Source of the DNA: Mycolicibacterium sp.
GTDB taxonomy: Bacteria > Actinomycetota > Actinomycetes > Mycobacteriales > Mycobacteriaceae
NCBI RefSeq assembly: GCF_016462945.1
Contig: NZ_JAEMSG010000017.1
Span: 1-41,329 of the forward strand
Direction: 5' to 3'
DNA length: 41,329 bases
Below the pieces are notes generated by a model that was not told the DNA's origin, did not search any database, and was given only the letters and a program-made list of their open reading frames with translations. A program made the position numbers and the translations under genes. This document shows positions 34,178 to 41,329 of the stretch, piece after piece. The stretch's first letter is position 1. Each line of letters begins with the position of its first letter.

Positions 34178-34474
34178 TCAGCGCCGGTTATGCCCGCCGA
34201 CACCTTCGTCGTCGACATCGCGCCAGAATTCCCGGTCGTAGGGAGTGTCAGAGACCTGAATCTTCTCGCCCGAGAACACCACGGTGTGCGACGTGAGTTC
34301 GAGTTCGCCGGCATCCATTTCGAGAAGTTCGAGGTCAGCCATGATTCTCTCGATATCGATGACGACCCGTCGCATCGCCGGGGCGTCGCCGTAGCGGTCC
34401 TGGAGCGAGTTCACGCATCGGCGCAGATTTCCAATGTGGTGGTGCAGTTCGGTTAGTTCAGCGGATTTGGACAT
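34178..34474 (-). CDS. Conserved hypothetical protein, Rv0250c-like
   Basis: This 98-residue soluble protein opens with a helical, coiled-coil-like stretch (LTELHHHIGNLRRCVNSLQDRYGD, then VVIDIERIMADLELLEMD) and ends with an acidic tail (YDREFWRDVDDEG). No membrane segment or enzyme motif is visible. It is the first gene of the Sdh1 operon, with a strong AGGAGG ribosome site, and matches Rv0250c in size and place. A role in assembly or control of Sdh1 is possible but only inferred from position. Confidence 0.85.
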   Translation of the reverse strand: MSKSAELTELHHHIGNLRRCVNSLQDRYGDAPAMRRVVIDIERIMADLELLEMDAGELELTSHTVVFSGEKIQVSDTPYDREFWRDVDDEGVGGHNRR

Positions 34475-34496
34475 CGGACCTCCTCGGGAGTGTCAG

Positions 34497-34527
34497 GGAT
34501 CACATTAATTTCATTGATCCTAGTCAA
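34497..34527 (-). promoter_or_regulatory. Sdh1 operon promoter region with inverted repeat
   Basis: On the minus strand TTGACT (34522-34527) is a good -35; the best -10 is uncertain (TAATGT at 34502-34507 leaves a short 14-base spacer). The perfect repeat GGATCA-N12-TGATCC (34497-34520) lies right across the expected -10 region in an otherwise A/T-rich patch, about 25 bases before the ATG. This suggests an operator controlling Sdh1. Confidence 0.5.
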
Positions 34528-34584
34528 GCCAGGAATGTGACCGTGAGACGCGTCACGTCATCGACCTCGCCGAACCCCTCAGCT

Positions 34585-35478
34585 CTACCAGTCCGACACC
34601 CCGGTTGTGGCGATACGGGTTCGGCTCCACCGCAATCGGACCGATTGGCCCGGACGAACCTGCGCCAGTGCATCCGTATCGGCGTCGACCACCACCCCGA
34701 TGACGGGGTAGCCCCCCGTCACCGGGTGGTCCGCGCCAAGGATGACCGGGCGGCCGTCGGGCGGAACTTGAATGGCCCCCCGGACGGCGCCCTCGCTGGG
34801 CAGTTGACGCCCCGGCCAGCGATGTTCGAGCGCCGGCCCGACCAGTCGGATGCCCACCCGGTCGCTGCGCTCGGACGCCACCCAGGCGGTACGCACGAGC
34901 GCGTCGGGGTCGACGCACCAGTTGTCGCGCGGGCCGGGAGTCACCCGTAATTCGACGAGTCCGCCGGTGATCGCGGCGACGGGTGCCTGCTCGAGTTCGG
35001 GGAAGCGATCGGTCGGATCACCGACTGCAAGTAGGTCACCCGGACGCAGCGGCGGCGGCCCGATCCCCGACAACGTGTCATAGCTGCGTGAACCCAGAAC
35101 GGGGTCCACGGCAATGCCGCCCCGGACGCCGAGGTAGCTACGCAGTCCGGAGTGCGGTGCCCCCAGGGAGATCACCTGTCCGTCTCGGATACGGGCAATA
35201 CTGTTGGTGCCGAAGGGGATTCCGTCGACAGCAGGGTGGGCATCCGCTCCGGTGATGGCGATGTCCAGGTCACCACCGAGGATCCGGGCGGTGAACCCGC
35301 CGAGGGTGATTTCGATGGTCGCCCGGTCAACATCGTTGACCAGCAGCCGGTTGGCCAGCCGGTGCGAGTGCCGGTCCGCCGCACCTGAGCGGGTGACCCC
35401 GATGTGGGCCAGTCCCGGCCGCCCAAGGTCTTCCACCAGGGCGAGCGGTCCGGTTCCCAACACCTCGAGGTTCGTCAC
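34585..35478 (-). CDS. pxpC: 5-oxoprolinase subunit C / biotin-dependent carboxyltransferase-like protein
   Basis: This 297-residue PxpC (KipA, AHS2) family protein has the opening [25 protein letters not shown] with [15 protein letters not shown], the middle [12 protein letters not shown] and the C-terminal [23 protein letters not shown]. With PxpA and PxpB this family makes the ATP-dependent 5-oxoprolinase that opens pyroglutamate to glutamate. I chose GTG 35478, overlapping the pxpB stop (GTGA); the frame continues upstream only as overlap. No pxpA follows within the window. It resembles Rv0264c. The adjacent region downstream holds the Sdh1 promoter. Confidence 0.92.
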   Translation of the reverse strand: MTNLEVLGTGPLALVEDLGRPGLAHIGVTRSGAADRHSHRLANRLLVNDVDRATIEITLGGFTARILGGDLDIAITGADAHPAVDGIPFGTNSIARIRDGQVISLGAPHSGLRSYLGVRGGIAVDPVLGSRSYDTLSGIGPPPLRPGDLLAVGDPTDRFPELEQAPVAAITGGLVELRVTPGPRDNWCVDPDALVRTAWVASERSDRVGIRLVGPALEHRWPGRQLPSEGAVRGAIQVPPDGRPVILGADHPVTGGYPVIGVVVDADTDALAQVRPGQSVRLRWSRTRIATTGVSDW

Positions 35479-36107
35479 GGTGAGGTCACCGCCCGGAATC
35501 GCACCCACATGCCGGGGGCCAGCAGCGCCGGCTGCGGCCGGTCGATATCCCAGAGCGCCGTTTCGGTACGGCCGATGAGCTGCCATCCACCCGGTGACTC
35601 CCGCGGGTAAACACCGCTGAACTCGCCGGCCAGTGCCACGGAGCCGGCCGGCACCCGGGTGCGTGGTTCGTCCCGCCGAGGAACCGACAGCCGGGAGTCG
35701 CCCCCAATGAGATAGGCGAAACCCGGTGCGAATCCGCCGAATGCGACGCGCCACGGTGTTCCGGTGTGAGCCGCGACGACGCCGTCGGTATCCATGCCCA
35801 CCAGCGCGGCGACATCATCGAGGTCGGCACCGTCATAGATCACGTCGATCACCACGTCGGCGTGACCGGGCGGCACCGGGACCGCCTGGAAGGTGCACTC
35901 GACCGTGGCCAGCCGGATCCGCGTCGCAGCCTGATACGTCGGATCGGTCAGAGTCACCAGCACGGTGCGGGCACCGGGAACGATATCGGTCACCCCGGTG
36001 ATGTCGGCCGCTCGAAGTACTGCGGCACAGGCGAGAACCTCATCGGTGGAACCGAATTCGAGCAGTAGTGCCCGATCGCCGTAGTCGCGGATCCTCGACA
36101 CGCTCAT
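35475..36107 (-). CDS. pxpB: 5-oxoprolinase subunit B (KipI/AHS1 family)
   Basis: This 210-residue protein has the family start [15 protein letters not shown], the central [16 protein letters not shown] and the C-terminal region [23 protein letters not shown], all typical of PxpB/KipI. It acts with PxpC, and with PxpA when present, on 5-oxoproline. ATG 36107 shares a base with the stop of the upstream transporter (TGATG); GTG 36110 is an equal alternative. The absence of pxpA next to it means the third subunit is elsewhere or the pair does something else, as for the similar orphan pair Rv0263c-Rv0264c. Confidence 0.92.
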   Translation of the reverse strand: MSVSRIRDYGDRALLLEFGSTDEVLACAAVLRAADITGVTDIVPGARTVLVTLTDPTYQAATRIRLATVECTFQAVPVPPGHADVVIDVIYDGADLDDVAALVGMDTDGVVAAHTGTPWRVAFGGFAPGFAYLIGGDSRLSVPRRDEPRTRVPAGSVALAGEFSGVYPRESPGGWQLIGRTETALWDIDRPQPALLAPGMWVRFRAVTSP

Positions 36108-36799
36108 CACACCAGGGCGGTGTAGGTGGGCTCGTGGCGTTTGATGTAGGCAATCACCCGATAGGTCACCGGTAGCAGAACCACCTCGACGGCGGTCTTA
36201 TACACCCAGCCGAGTGCGGCATAGGTGGCGAAATCGGCGAACGTGGTGATTCCGATGGCCCGGGCGGCGATCGCACAGAAGACCAGGGTGTCGCCCAGTT
36301 GTCCGGCGAAGGTCGAACCGACCAGCCGGGCCCATAGGTGTTTCTCCCTGGTTCGTTCCTTGATCTTGACCACGGTCCAGGCGTTGATGGTCTGCCCGAC
36401 GATGAACCCGGCCAGGCCGGCGATGATCAGTTGGGTGTAGGCACCGACGACGTTGGCGAAGTGTTCCTGATTGGGGTAGAAGTCTGCCGACGGAAGGTAC
36501 ACCGTGAGCCAGAACGCAAGAGCTGCAAGGGCATTCATTGCAAAACCGAGCAGGATCGCTCGGCGGGTGGCCGTGAAGCCATACACCTCGGCAAGCACAT
36601 CGCCGATGATGTAGGTGAGTGGGAAGACGATGAAACCGCCGTCGGTGATGATCGGACCGAACGCCACCCCCTTGGTGGCGTTGACGTTGGAGATGATGAC
36701 CAGTGCGGTGAAGACGGCCACCAGGATCGGGTAGTAGACGCTGCCGACGCGCGCAAACCCCGGTGCTTCGGGTCCCGTGATGTCGACGTCGGTGCTCAT
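36107..36799 (-). CDS. YhhQ/QueT-like vitamin-uptake (queuosine precursor) transporter family protein
   Basis: This 230-residue membrane protein has about six helices and the family motifs [17 protein letters not shown] and [17 protein letters not shown], then [17 protein letters not shown]. This is the YhhQ family (DUF165), which imports queuosine precursors in E. coli. ATG 36799 has GGATAGG upstream. No queuosine synthesis gene is near, and its place between a LysE-type exporter and PxpB makes the substrate uncertain. The stop overlaps pxpB, so these are co-translated. Confidence 0.88.
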   Translation of the reverse strand: MSTDVDITGPEAPGFARVGSVYYPILVAVFTALVIISNVNATKGVAFGPIITDGGFIVFPLTYIIGDVLAEVYGFTATRRAILLGFAMNALAALAFWLTVYLPSADFYPNQEHFANVVGAYTQLIIAGLAGFIVGQTINAWTVVKIKERTREKHLWARLVGSTFAGQLGDTLVFCAIAARAIGITTFADFATYAALGWVYKTAVEVVLLPVTYRVIAYIKRHEPTYTALV

Positions 36800-36830
36800 G
36801 CTGCCTATCCAAGCACGGTGCCTGTCGTGT

Positions 36831-37427
36831 TCAGCCCAGCGCCAGCGAAACACCCAGACCGATCATTGTCAGCGCGATCACCCCGTCCAGAACCCGCCAC
36901 GTCGACGGTTTGGCGAACAGACCGGCAAGCCTGCGCGCGCCGAACCCGAGGCCGAAGAACCAGACCACACTCGCAGCGGCCGCACCGGCTCCGAAACGCC
37001 ACCGCGCCTCGCCCTGCTGGGCGGCCAGCGTTCCCAGCAGGACGACCGTGTCGAGGTAGACGTGTGGGTTGAGAAAGGTCAGCGCCAGACAGGTCAGCAG
37101 CACCGACGTCAGACGCGCCGGTGCTGCAGCGCTGGGTGTCAAGGTGGCCGGGTGTAGTGCACGGCGGGCGGCGAGCAGGCCGTACCCCACCAGAAATACG
37201 GCGCCGCCGTATCGGGCGACGCTCAGCAATTGCGGATGCGCGGTGATCAGTGCCCCCACACCCGCGACGCCCGCAACGATCAGCACCAGATCCGAGAGGG
37301 CGCACAGGATCACCACCGGCAGCACGTGCTCGTTGCGGATGCCCTGTCGCAGAACGAACGCGTTCTGTGCGCCGATCGCCACGATCAGGCTCAGTCCGGT
37401 GAGGAACCCGAACAGAACGGGAGTCAC
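36831..37427 (-). CDS. LysE/ArgO-family amino-acid exporter
   Basis: This 198-residue protein has about six membrane helices and the LysE hallmark [24 protein letters not shown], plus [17 protein letters not shown], where the NPH..LD segment is conserved in LysE/ArgO. Such transporters export lysine or arginine with a proton and prevent toxic build-up. The GTG start overlaps the stop of the 39-codon ORF (GTGA). It sits after a possible lysine/glutarate breakdown set and before a YhhQ-type importer. A neighbouring LysG regulator is not seen. Confidence 0.92.
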   Translation of the reverse strand: MTPVLFGFLTGLSLIVAIGAQNAFVLRQGIRNEHVLPVVILCALSDLVLIVAGVAGVGALITAHPQLLSVARYGGAVFLVGYGLLAARRALHPATLTPSAAAPARLTSVLLTCLALTFLNPHVYLDTVVLLGTLAAQQGEARWRFGAGAAAASVVWFFGLGFGARRLAGLFAKPSTWRVLDGVIALTMIGLGVSLALG

Positions 37428-37543
37428 AGGGTGGTGATCACCGTGCTGGTGATCGTGGCTGGAATATCGCCGCCGACGACGGAGTCCACCGCACGTGTCG
37501 GCAGTCGGGTACCGGGCGCGATGTGGATCGCGGTCACTTTCAC
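37424..37543 (-). CDS. 39-residue ORF resembling the N terminus of a MOSC-domain protein
   Basis: From GTG 37543 a frame of 39 residues opens with [20 protein letters not shown] and ends in TGA overlapping the LysE start. The opening is like the first strand of MOSC-domain proteins (pattern V.A.HIAP ... AVD.V), but the rest ([16 protein letters not shown]) does not go on to the expected G.GI.GDRY segment. It may be a true small protein or a deletion remnant of a MOSC gene. The ribosome site is weak. Confidence 0.45.
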   Translation of the reverse strand: MKVTAIHIAPGTRLPTRAVDSVVGGDIPATITSTVITTL

Positions 37544-37591
37544 ACTGCCGAGTCTATTTCCAGCCGAATCATCACTGCCGCGGCGGCTGAC

Positions 37592-39055
37592 TCAGGAGTT
37601 CGCCGCACCGCCGCGCAGGTACACCGTGGTGGTGTAGGTAAAGAATTCCCGCGCTGCGCCGCCCTGCTCCTTGGGGCCCAGCCCACTGCGCTTGGCGCCG
37701 CCGAAGGGCACGTGCGGGTCGGCGCCGGCGGACTCGGAGTTGATGTGCAGCACCCCGACGTCCACACTGTCGATCGCCTGCAAAGCCCGGGTGAGGTCCT
37801 GGGTGAAAACGGCTGCGGAGAGTCCGAATTCGCTATCGTTGGCCAGTCTGAATGCCTCGTCGGCTCCGTCGGCCCGGCGCACCGCCAGTACCGGTCCGAA
37901 CAATTCCTCGGTCCAGATGTCGGCCGCTTCGCTCAACTCCATGATGGTCGGAGCCACGAAATAGCCCTGTGCGAGGGCGCCGTCGCGGTAGCCACCACCG
38001 CCGGCCAACACCGATGCACCTTGGGTCTTCGCGGTGTCGATGCCGCCGATGATGTCGGTCTGCGCCGATCCGCTGATGACCGGACCCATCTGGGTCGCAT
38101 CGTCGCTCGGGTCCCCGACGACCAGGGCGTCGGCCTTCGCGATCAGAGCCGCCAGGAACCGATCGGCGATGCCCTTGGTGAGAACCAATCGTGACGTCGC
38201 CGTGCACTTTTGGCCGGTTGAGCGGAACGCACCCAGCATCACCTGTTCGACAGCGAGATCGAAGTCGGCGTCATCGAGGACGACGGCGGCGTTCTTGCCG
38301 CCCATCTCGGCCTGGACCGGTATGCCGCGGGCCGCCGCGGCCGCGGCGATCCGCCTGCCCACGCCGGTCGACCCGGTGAAGGTGATGGCATCGAGATCCG
38401 CGTGGCTGACCAGGGCATCGCCGGCGGCAGAGTTTCCGATCACCAGATTGAGCACGCCGGGCGGCAGACCCGCCTCGGTCAGCGCTTCGGCGAGCCGCAG
38501 TGCCAACAGCGGGACCGCACTCGCCGGTTTCCACACCACGGTGTTGCCGTAGACCAGCGCCGGGGCGATCTTCCAGGCCGGTATCGCGATCGGGAAGTTG
38601 AACGGGGTGATCGCCGCGACCACGCCGATCGGTTTGCGGGTCACCAGAATTTGCTCGCCGGACCGCGGCGAGGAGAAGATCTCCCCGGCCCGCCGGTCGC
38701 CTTCGCCCGCGTAGTAGCGAAGGATCTGCGCTGCGCGGCCGACTTCGGCGATGCCCTCGGCCTTGGTCTTACCCTCCTCGAGGGTCAGTTCCAGACCCCA
38801 CTCGGCCCCGTGGCGCTCAACGATCGCCGCTGCGGCAGCAAGTACCGCGCCGCGCTGATGGATCGGCATTGCCGCCCACCCGGGCAGTGCGCGACGCGCG
38901 GCCGCGACGGCGTCATCGACATCGCCGGCGGTGGCCGAGTCACCTTCGGCGACGACGACCTCGGGCCGGGTTGGGTTGAAGCTCTGCACTCGCGCGCCGC
39001 TACCGGGCCGCCATGCACCGTTGACCAGTTGGCGGAGCGCTGCGCCCTCGCTCAT
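37592..39055 (-). CDS. Aldehyde dehydrogenase, alpha-ketoglutaric/dicarboxylic semialdehyde type
   Basis: This 487-residue aldehyde dehydrogenase has PFNFPIAIPAWKIAPALVYGNT, FTGSTGVGRRI, the base E250 in AEMGGKN, the cysteine C284 in TGQKCTATSR and the C-terminal PFGGAKRSGLGPKEQG. EMGGKN with this NFPIAIPAWK pattern is typical of the YcbD/alpha-ketoglutaric semialdehyde dehydrogenase branch. ATG 39055 follows the upstream stop by one base (TGAgATG); the longer frame is overlap. With a glutaryl-CoA-dehydrogenase-like enzyme and another semialdehyde-dehydrogenase-like gene directly upstream, a dicarboxylic semialdehyde substrate is likely. Confidence 0.92.
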   Translation of the reverse strand: MSEGAALRQLVNGAWRPGSGARVQSFNPTRPEVVVAEGDSATAGDVDDAVAAARRALPGWAAMPIHQRGAVLAAAAAIVERHGAEWGLELTLEEGKTKAEGIAEVGRAAQILRYYAGEGDRRAGEIFSSPRSGEQILVTRKPIGVVAAITPFNFPIAIPAWKIAPALVYGNTVVWKPASAVPLLALRLAEALTEAGLPPGVLNLVIGNSAAGDALVSHADLDAITFTGSTGVGRRIAAAAAARGIPVQAEMGGKNAAVVLDDADFDLAVEQVMLGAFRSTGQKCTATSRLVLTKGIADRFLAALIAKADALVVGDPSDDATQMGPVISGSAQTDIIGGIDTAKTQGASVLAGGGGYRDGALAQGYFVAPTIMELSEAADIWTEELFGPVLAVRRADGADEAFRLANDSEFGLSAAVFTQDLTRALQAIDSVDVGVLHINSESAGADPHVPFGGAKRSGLGPKEQGGAAREFFTYTTTVYLRGGAANS

Positions 39056-39056
39056 C

Positions 39057-40250
39057 TCAGCGGAACGCCGCGTGTCCGGTAAGGGCCCGTCCGATCGCCA
39101 GCATGTGCATCTCGGAGCTGCCCTCGTAGGTGAGCACCGACTCGAGGTTGTTGGCATGCCGCAGCGGCGAATACTCCAGGGTGATCCCACTGCCGCCCAA
39201 TAGGGTTCGGCACTCCCGGGCGATCGCCAGCGCCTCGCGAGCATTGTTGAGCTTGCCCAGGCTCACCTGTTCGGGCAGTACGCCCTGGGCGTCCTTGATG
39301 CGACCCAGGTGGATGGCCAACAGCACACCCTTTCCGAGTTCAAGGGTCATATTTGCCAGCTTCTCCTGGGAGAGCTGATAGCTCGACAGCGGCCGGTCGA
39401 AGACCTCCCGATCGCGGGTGTAGGCCAGGGTGGTCTCCAGACAGTCCCGGGCCGCACCCATGGTGCCGAAGACGATCCCGAACCGTGCTTCGTTCAGACA
39501 GGACAGCGGCGCACCTAGGCCGATGGCTTCCGGCAGCTGCGCCGAAGCCGGCAACCGAACATTGTCCAACACCAACTCGGAGGTGATCGAGGCCCGCAGG
39601 GACAGCTTCTTGTGGATCACGTTCGCGGTGAATCCCGGTGTGTCCGTCGGCACCAGGAAGCCACGGATGCCCTCGTCGGTTTGTGCCCAGATGGTGGCGA
39701 CGTCGGCGAGGTTGCCGTTGGTGATCCACATCTTGGTGCCGTTGATCACCCAATCGACACCATCACGCCGGGCGCGGGTGCGCATACCGGCCGGGTTCGA
39801 ACCGAAGTCCGCCTCGGTCAGCCCGAAGCAACCGATCGCATCACCGGATGCCAATCGCGGTAGCCACCGTTGTTTCTGCTCCTCGGATCCGAAGCGGTGG
39901 ATCGAGTACATCGACAGCGATCCCTGCACCGATACGAAGCTGCGGAAGCCGCTGTCCCCGGCCTCCAACTCCATGCACGCCAGCCCGTAGCTGACGGCGT
40001 TGGTGCCCGCACAACCGTAGCCGTCGAGGTGCATCCCCATGAGACCGAGGTTGCCGAACTCCTTGGCGAGTTCCTTTGGCAGCGTGCCGGATTCAAACCA
40101 GTCCGCCACATTGGGCCGCAACCTGGTGTCGACGAATCGGCGAACGGTCGCCGCGATATCGCGTTCATCATCATCGAGCAGCCGGTCGATGTCGAACAAC
40201 TCGAAGGGGGTGTAGGTGTCCTTCTTGGGTGGGGCTACCGTCGCTGTCAT
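39057..40250 (-). CDS. Glutaryl-CoA dehydrogenase-like acyl-CoA dehydrogenase
   Basis: This 397-residue protein is closer to glutaryl-CoA dehydrogenase than to ordinary acyl-CoA dehydrogenases: SYGLACMELEAGDSGFRSFVSVQ places R103 and S104 where human GCDH has R94/S95, which hold the gamma-carboxylate. GLTEADFGSNPAG binds FAD, SLRASITSEL is conserved, and Y375-E376 in TYEGSSEMH match Y369/E370 (catalytic base). It would oxidise and perhaps decarboxylate glutaryl-CoA to crotonyl-CoA. A FadE7-like (Rv0400c) assignment is also possible. ATG 40250 lies two bases after the upstream aldehyde dehydrogenase stop. Confidence 0.9.
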   Translation of the reverse strand: MTATVAPPKKDTYTPFELFDIDRLLDDDERDIAATVRRFVDTRLRPNVADWFESGTLPKELAKEFGNLGLMGMHLDGYGCAGTNAVSYGLACMELEAGDSGFRSFVSVQGSLSMYSIHRFGSEEQKQRWLPRLASGDAIGCFGLTEADFGSNPAGMRTRARRDGVDWVINGTKMWITNGNLADVATIWAQTDEGIRGFLVPTDTPGFTANVIHKKLSLRASITSELVLDNVRLPASAQLPEAIGLGAPLSCLNEARFGIVFGTMGAARDCLETTLAYTRDREVFDRPLSSYQLSQEKLANMTLELGKGVLLAIHLGRIKDAQGVLPEQVSLGKLNNAREALAIARECRTLLGGSGITLEYSPLRHANNLESVLTYEGSSEMHMLAIGRALTGHAAFR

Positions 40251-40252
40251 CG

Positions 40253-41329
40253 CTATCCGATCCGGATGAGTTTCTTGTTGACAAACTCGTCGATACCGAA
40301 ACGGCCCAACTCGCGGCCGAACCCGGACCGCTTGACGCCACCGAATGGCAACTCCACCCCGTCGGCGCCGACCAGATTCACGTAGACCATGCCGGCCTCG
40401 ATCTTGTCGGCTACCCGCTTGCCCTGCTCGGCGTCGGTGGTGAAGACATAGGACCCGAGGCCGAACGGGGTGTCATTGGCTAGTTCGACCGCCTCATCCT
40501 CGGATGAGGCCTTGTAGACACACGCCACCGGACCGAACAGTTCCTCGCGGTAGGACGGTGAGCTGGCCGAGAGCCCGGTCAGCACCCCGGGTGGGAAGTG
40601 GGCACCCTTGCGCTCGCCCTTCGACACCAACTTGGCCCCGTCGGCCACCGCACGGTCGACCTGCTCGCCGAGGCGTTTCGCGGCTCCCACCGAGGACAGC
40701 GGCGGCAGGCCGTCGGCTGTCTCCAAAACCTTCTTGGTGAACTTGTCCAGGAAGTCGTCGTAGATATCGGCGGCAACGATGAAGCGTTTGGCCGCGTTGC
40801 AGGCCTGCCCGACGTTCTCGAAACGCCCCGCGACGGCGGCGTCGACGGTGGCGTCGAGGTCGTCTGTGCTCAGCACGATGAAGGGATCGCACCCGCCGAG
40901 TTCGAGCACAACCTTCTTGAGGTTGCGTCCCGCAATCTCGGCGACCGCCGCTCCGGCCCGCTCGGACCCGGTCAGCGACACCCCTTGCACCCGCGGGTCG
41001 GCGATGGCCTCGGCGATCTGCTCATTGGTGGCGTAGACGTTGACGTAGGCACCCTTCGGGAAACCGGCATCGTCATAGATTTTTTGGATGGCCGCGGCCG
41101 ACTCGGGGCATTGCGGTGCGTGTTTGAGCACGATGGTGTTGCCCAGGGTCAGGTTCGGGCCGGCGAAGCGGGCCACCTGGTAGTACGGGTAGTTCCACGG
41201 CATGATGCCCAGCAGTACGCCCACCGGTCCGCGTCGGATGATGGCGCTGCCGTCGCCGCCGAGAAGGTCGATCTTCTCGTCGGCGAGGAACTTCTCGGCA
41301 TTATCGGCGTAGTACTCGTAGATCGCCGC
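40253..41329 (-). CDS. Succinate-semialdehyde dehydrogenase-like aldehyde dehydrogenase, partial (5' end outside window)
   Basis: The frame is open to the window edge (about 358 residues seen). It has GVLLGIMPWNYPYYQVARFAGPNL, SLTGSERAGAAVAE, VLELGGCDPFIVL (base glutamate), the catalytic cysteine in VGQACNAAKRF and PFGGVKRSGFGRELGRFG. This set is that of GabD1/Rv0234c-type and related NADP succinate-semialdehyde dehydrogenases. The family usually reads ELGGSDPF; here it is ELGGCDPF. It leads the gene group with the GCDH-like enzyme (two-base gap). Succinic or glutaric semialdehyde is the likely substrate. Confidence 0.9.
   Translation of the reverse strand, partial: AAIYEYYADNAEKFLADEKIDLLGGDGSAIIRRGPVGVLLGIMPWNYPYYQVARFAGPNLTLGNTIVLKHAPQCPESAAAIQKIYDDAGFPKGAYVNVYATNEQIAEAIADPRVQGVSLTGSERAGAAVAEIAGRNLKKVVLELGGCDPFIVLSTDDLDATVDAAVAGRFENVGQACNAAKRFIVAADIYDDFLDKFTKKVLETADGLPPLSSVGAAKRLGEQVDRAVADGAKLVSKGERKGAHFPPGVLTGLSASSPSYREELFGPVACVYKASSEDEAVELANDTPFGLGSYVFTTDAEQGKRVADKIEAGMVYVNLVGADGVELPFGGVKRSGFGRELGRFGIDEFVNKKLIRIG

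Noticed and set aside
34535-34556. Terminator hairpin after pxpC (CGTGA-N6-TCACG)
   Set aside because: The stem is only five bases with no T tract and lies in the upstream part of the Sdh1 promoter region; too weak to list.

Overview
The window reads as a high-GC mycobacterial chromosome, most likely a rapid grower of the Mycolicibacterium type. The reasons are the G/C-rich third codon positions, many GTG starts and ATGA/GTGA/TGATG overlaps, the arabinan and mycolate envelope genes, and a gene order that follows, from memory, the M. tuberculosis block Rv0222-Rv0250c with insertions and losses. Almost all of it is coding. No gap exceeds about 205 bases, and I saw no rRNA, tRNA, CRISPR array, prophage or insertion sequence.

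Region 1 (1-9.0 kb) is lipid metabolism. It holds the tail of an enoyl-CoA hydratase, a minus-strand operon (43-residue protein, double-hotdog thioesterase, two acyl-CoA dehydrogenase subunits), an aquaporin-family channel with a small upstream ORF, an Rv0130-like MaoC hydratase, a large exported alpha/beta hydrolase and an Rv0223c-like aldehyde dehydrogenase.

Region 2 (9.0-23.9 kb) is a cell-envelope cluster. It holds an SAM methyltransferase and a divergent GT4 glycosyltransferase (Rv0224c/Rv0225-like), a DUF5313 membrane protein, a polytopic Rv0226c-like protein coupled to the polar-growth/TMM-trafficking protein PgfA, the TMM acetyltransferase TmaT, the giant arabinosyltransferase AftD with its DUF2613 partner, and the GH3 lipoprotein LpqI. 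A phosphotriesterase-like lactonase (Php) and an acyl-CoA synthetase follow aftD in a tightly coupled run; I do not recall the synthetase at this place in M. tuberculosis.

Region 3 (23.9-30.5 kb) carries one enzyme for each step of a beta-oxidation-type cycle: FadE5 (dehydrogenase), HtdX (hydratase), FabG4 (ketoreductase) and FadA2 (thiolase). A TetR regulator and a small flavin reductase accompany them. fabG4 and fadA2 diverge from a 19-base gap, and fadE5 has a promoter with nested inverted repeats.

Region 4 (30.5-34.5 kb) is the Sdh1 succinate dehydrogenase operon: an Rv0250c-like protein, the membrane anchor, the flavoprotein and the iron-sulfur protein.

Region 5 (34.5-41.3 kb) is a minus-strand catabolic/transport run. 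It has an aldehyde dehydrogenase cut by the window edge, a glutaryl-CoA-dehydrogenase-like enzyme, a second aldehyde dehydrogenase, a 39-residue MOSC-like ORF, a LysE/ArgO exporter, a YhhQ-type transporter and the 5-oxoprolinase subunits PxpB and PxpC without PxpA. The content suggests dicarboxylate-semialdehyde or lysine/glutarate breakdown.

The most notable non-coding signals are a 34-bp unit repeated three times that supplies the 3' ends of two convergent genes, a 15-bp-arm inverted repeat beside a 13-bp tandem repeat, a 12-bp tandem repeat ahead of lpqI, interlocked stop codons on CTAG, and inverted repeats overlapping the fadE5 and sdh promoters.
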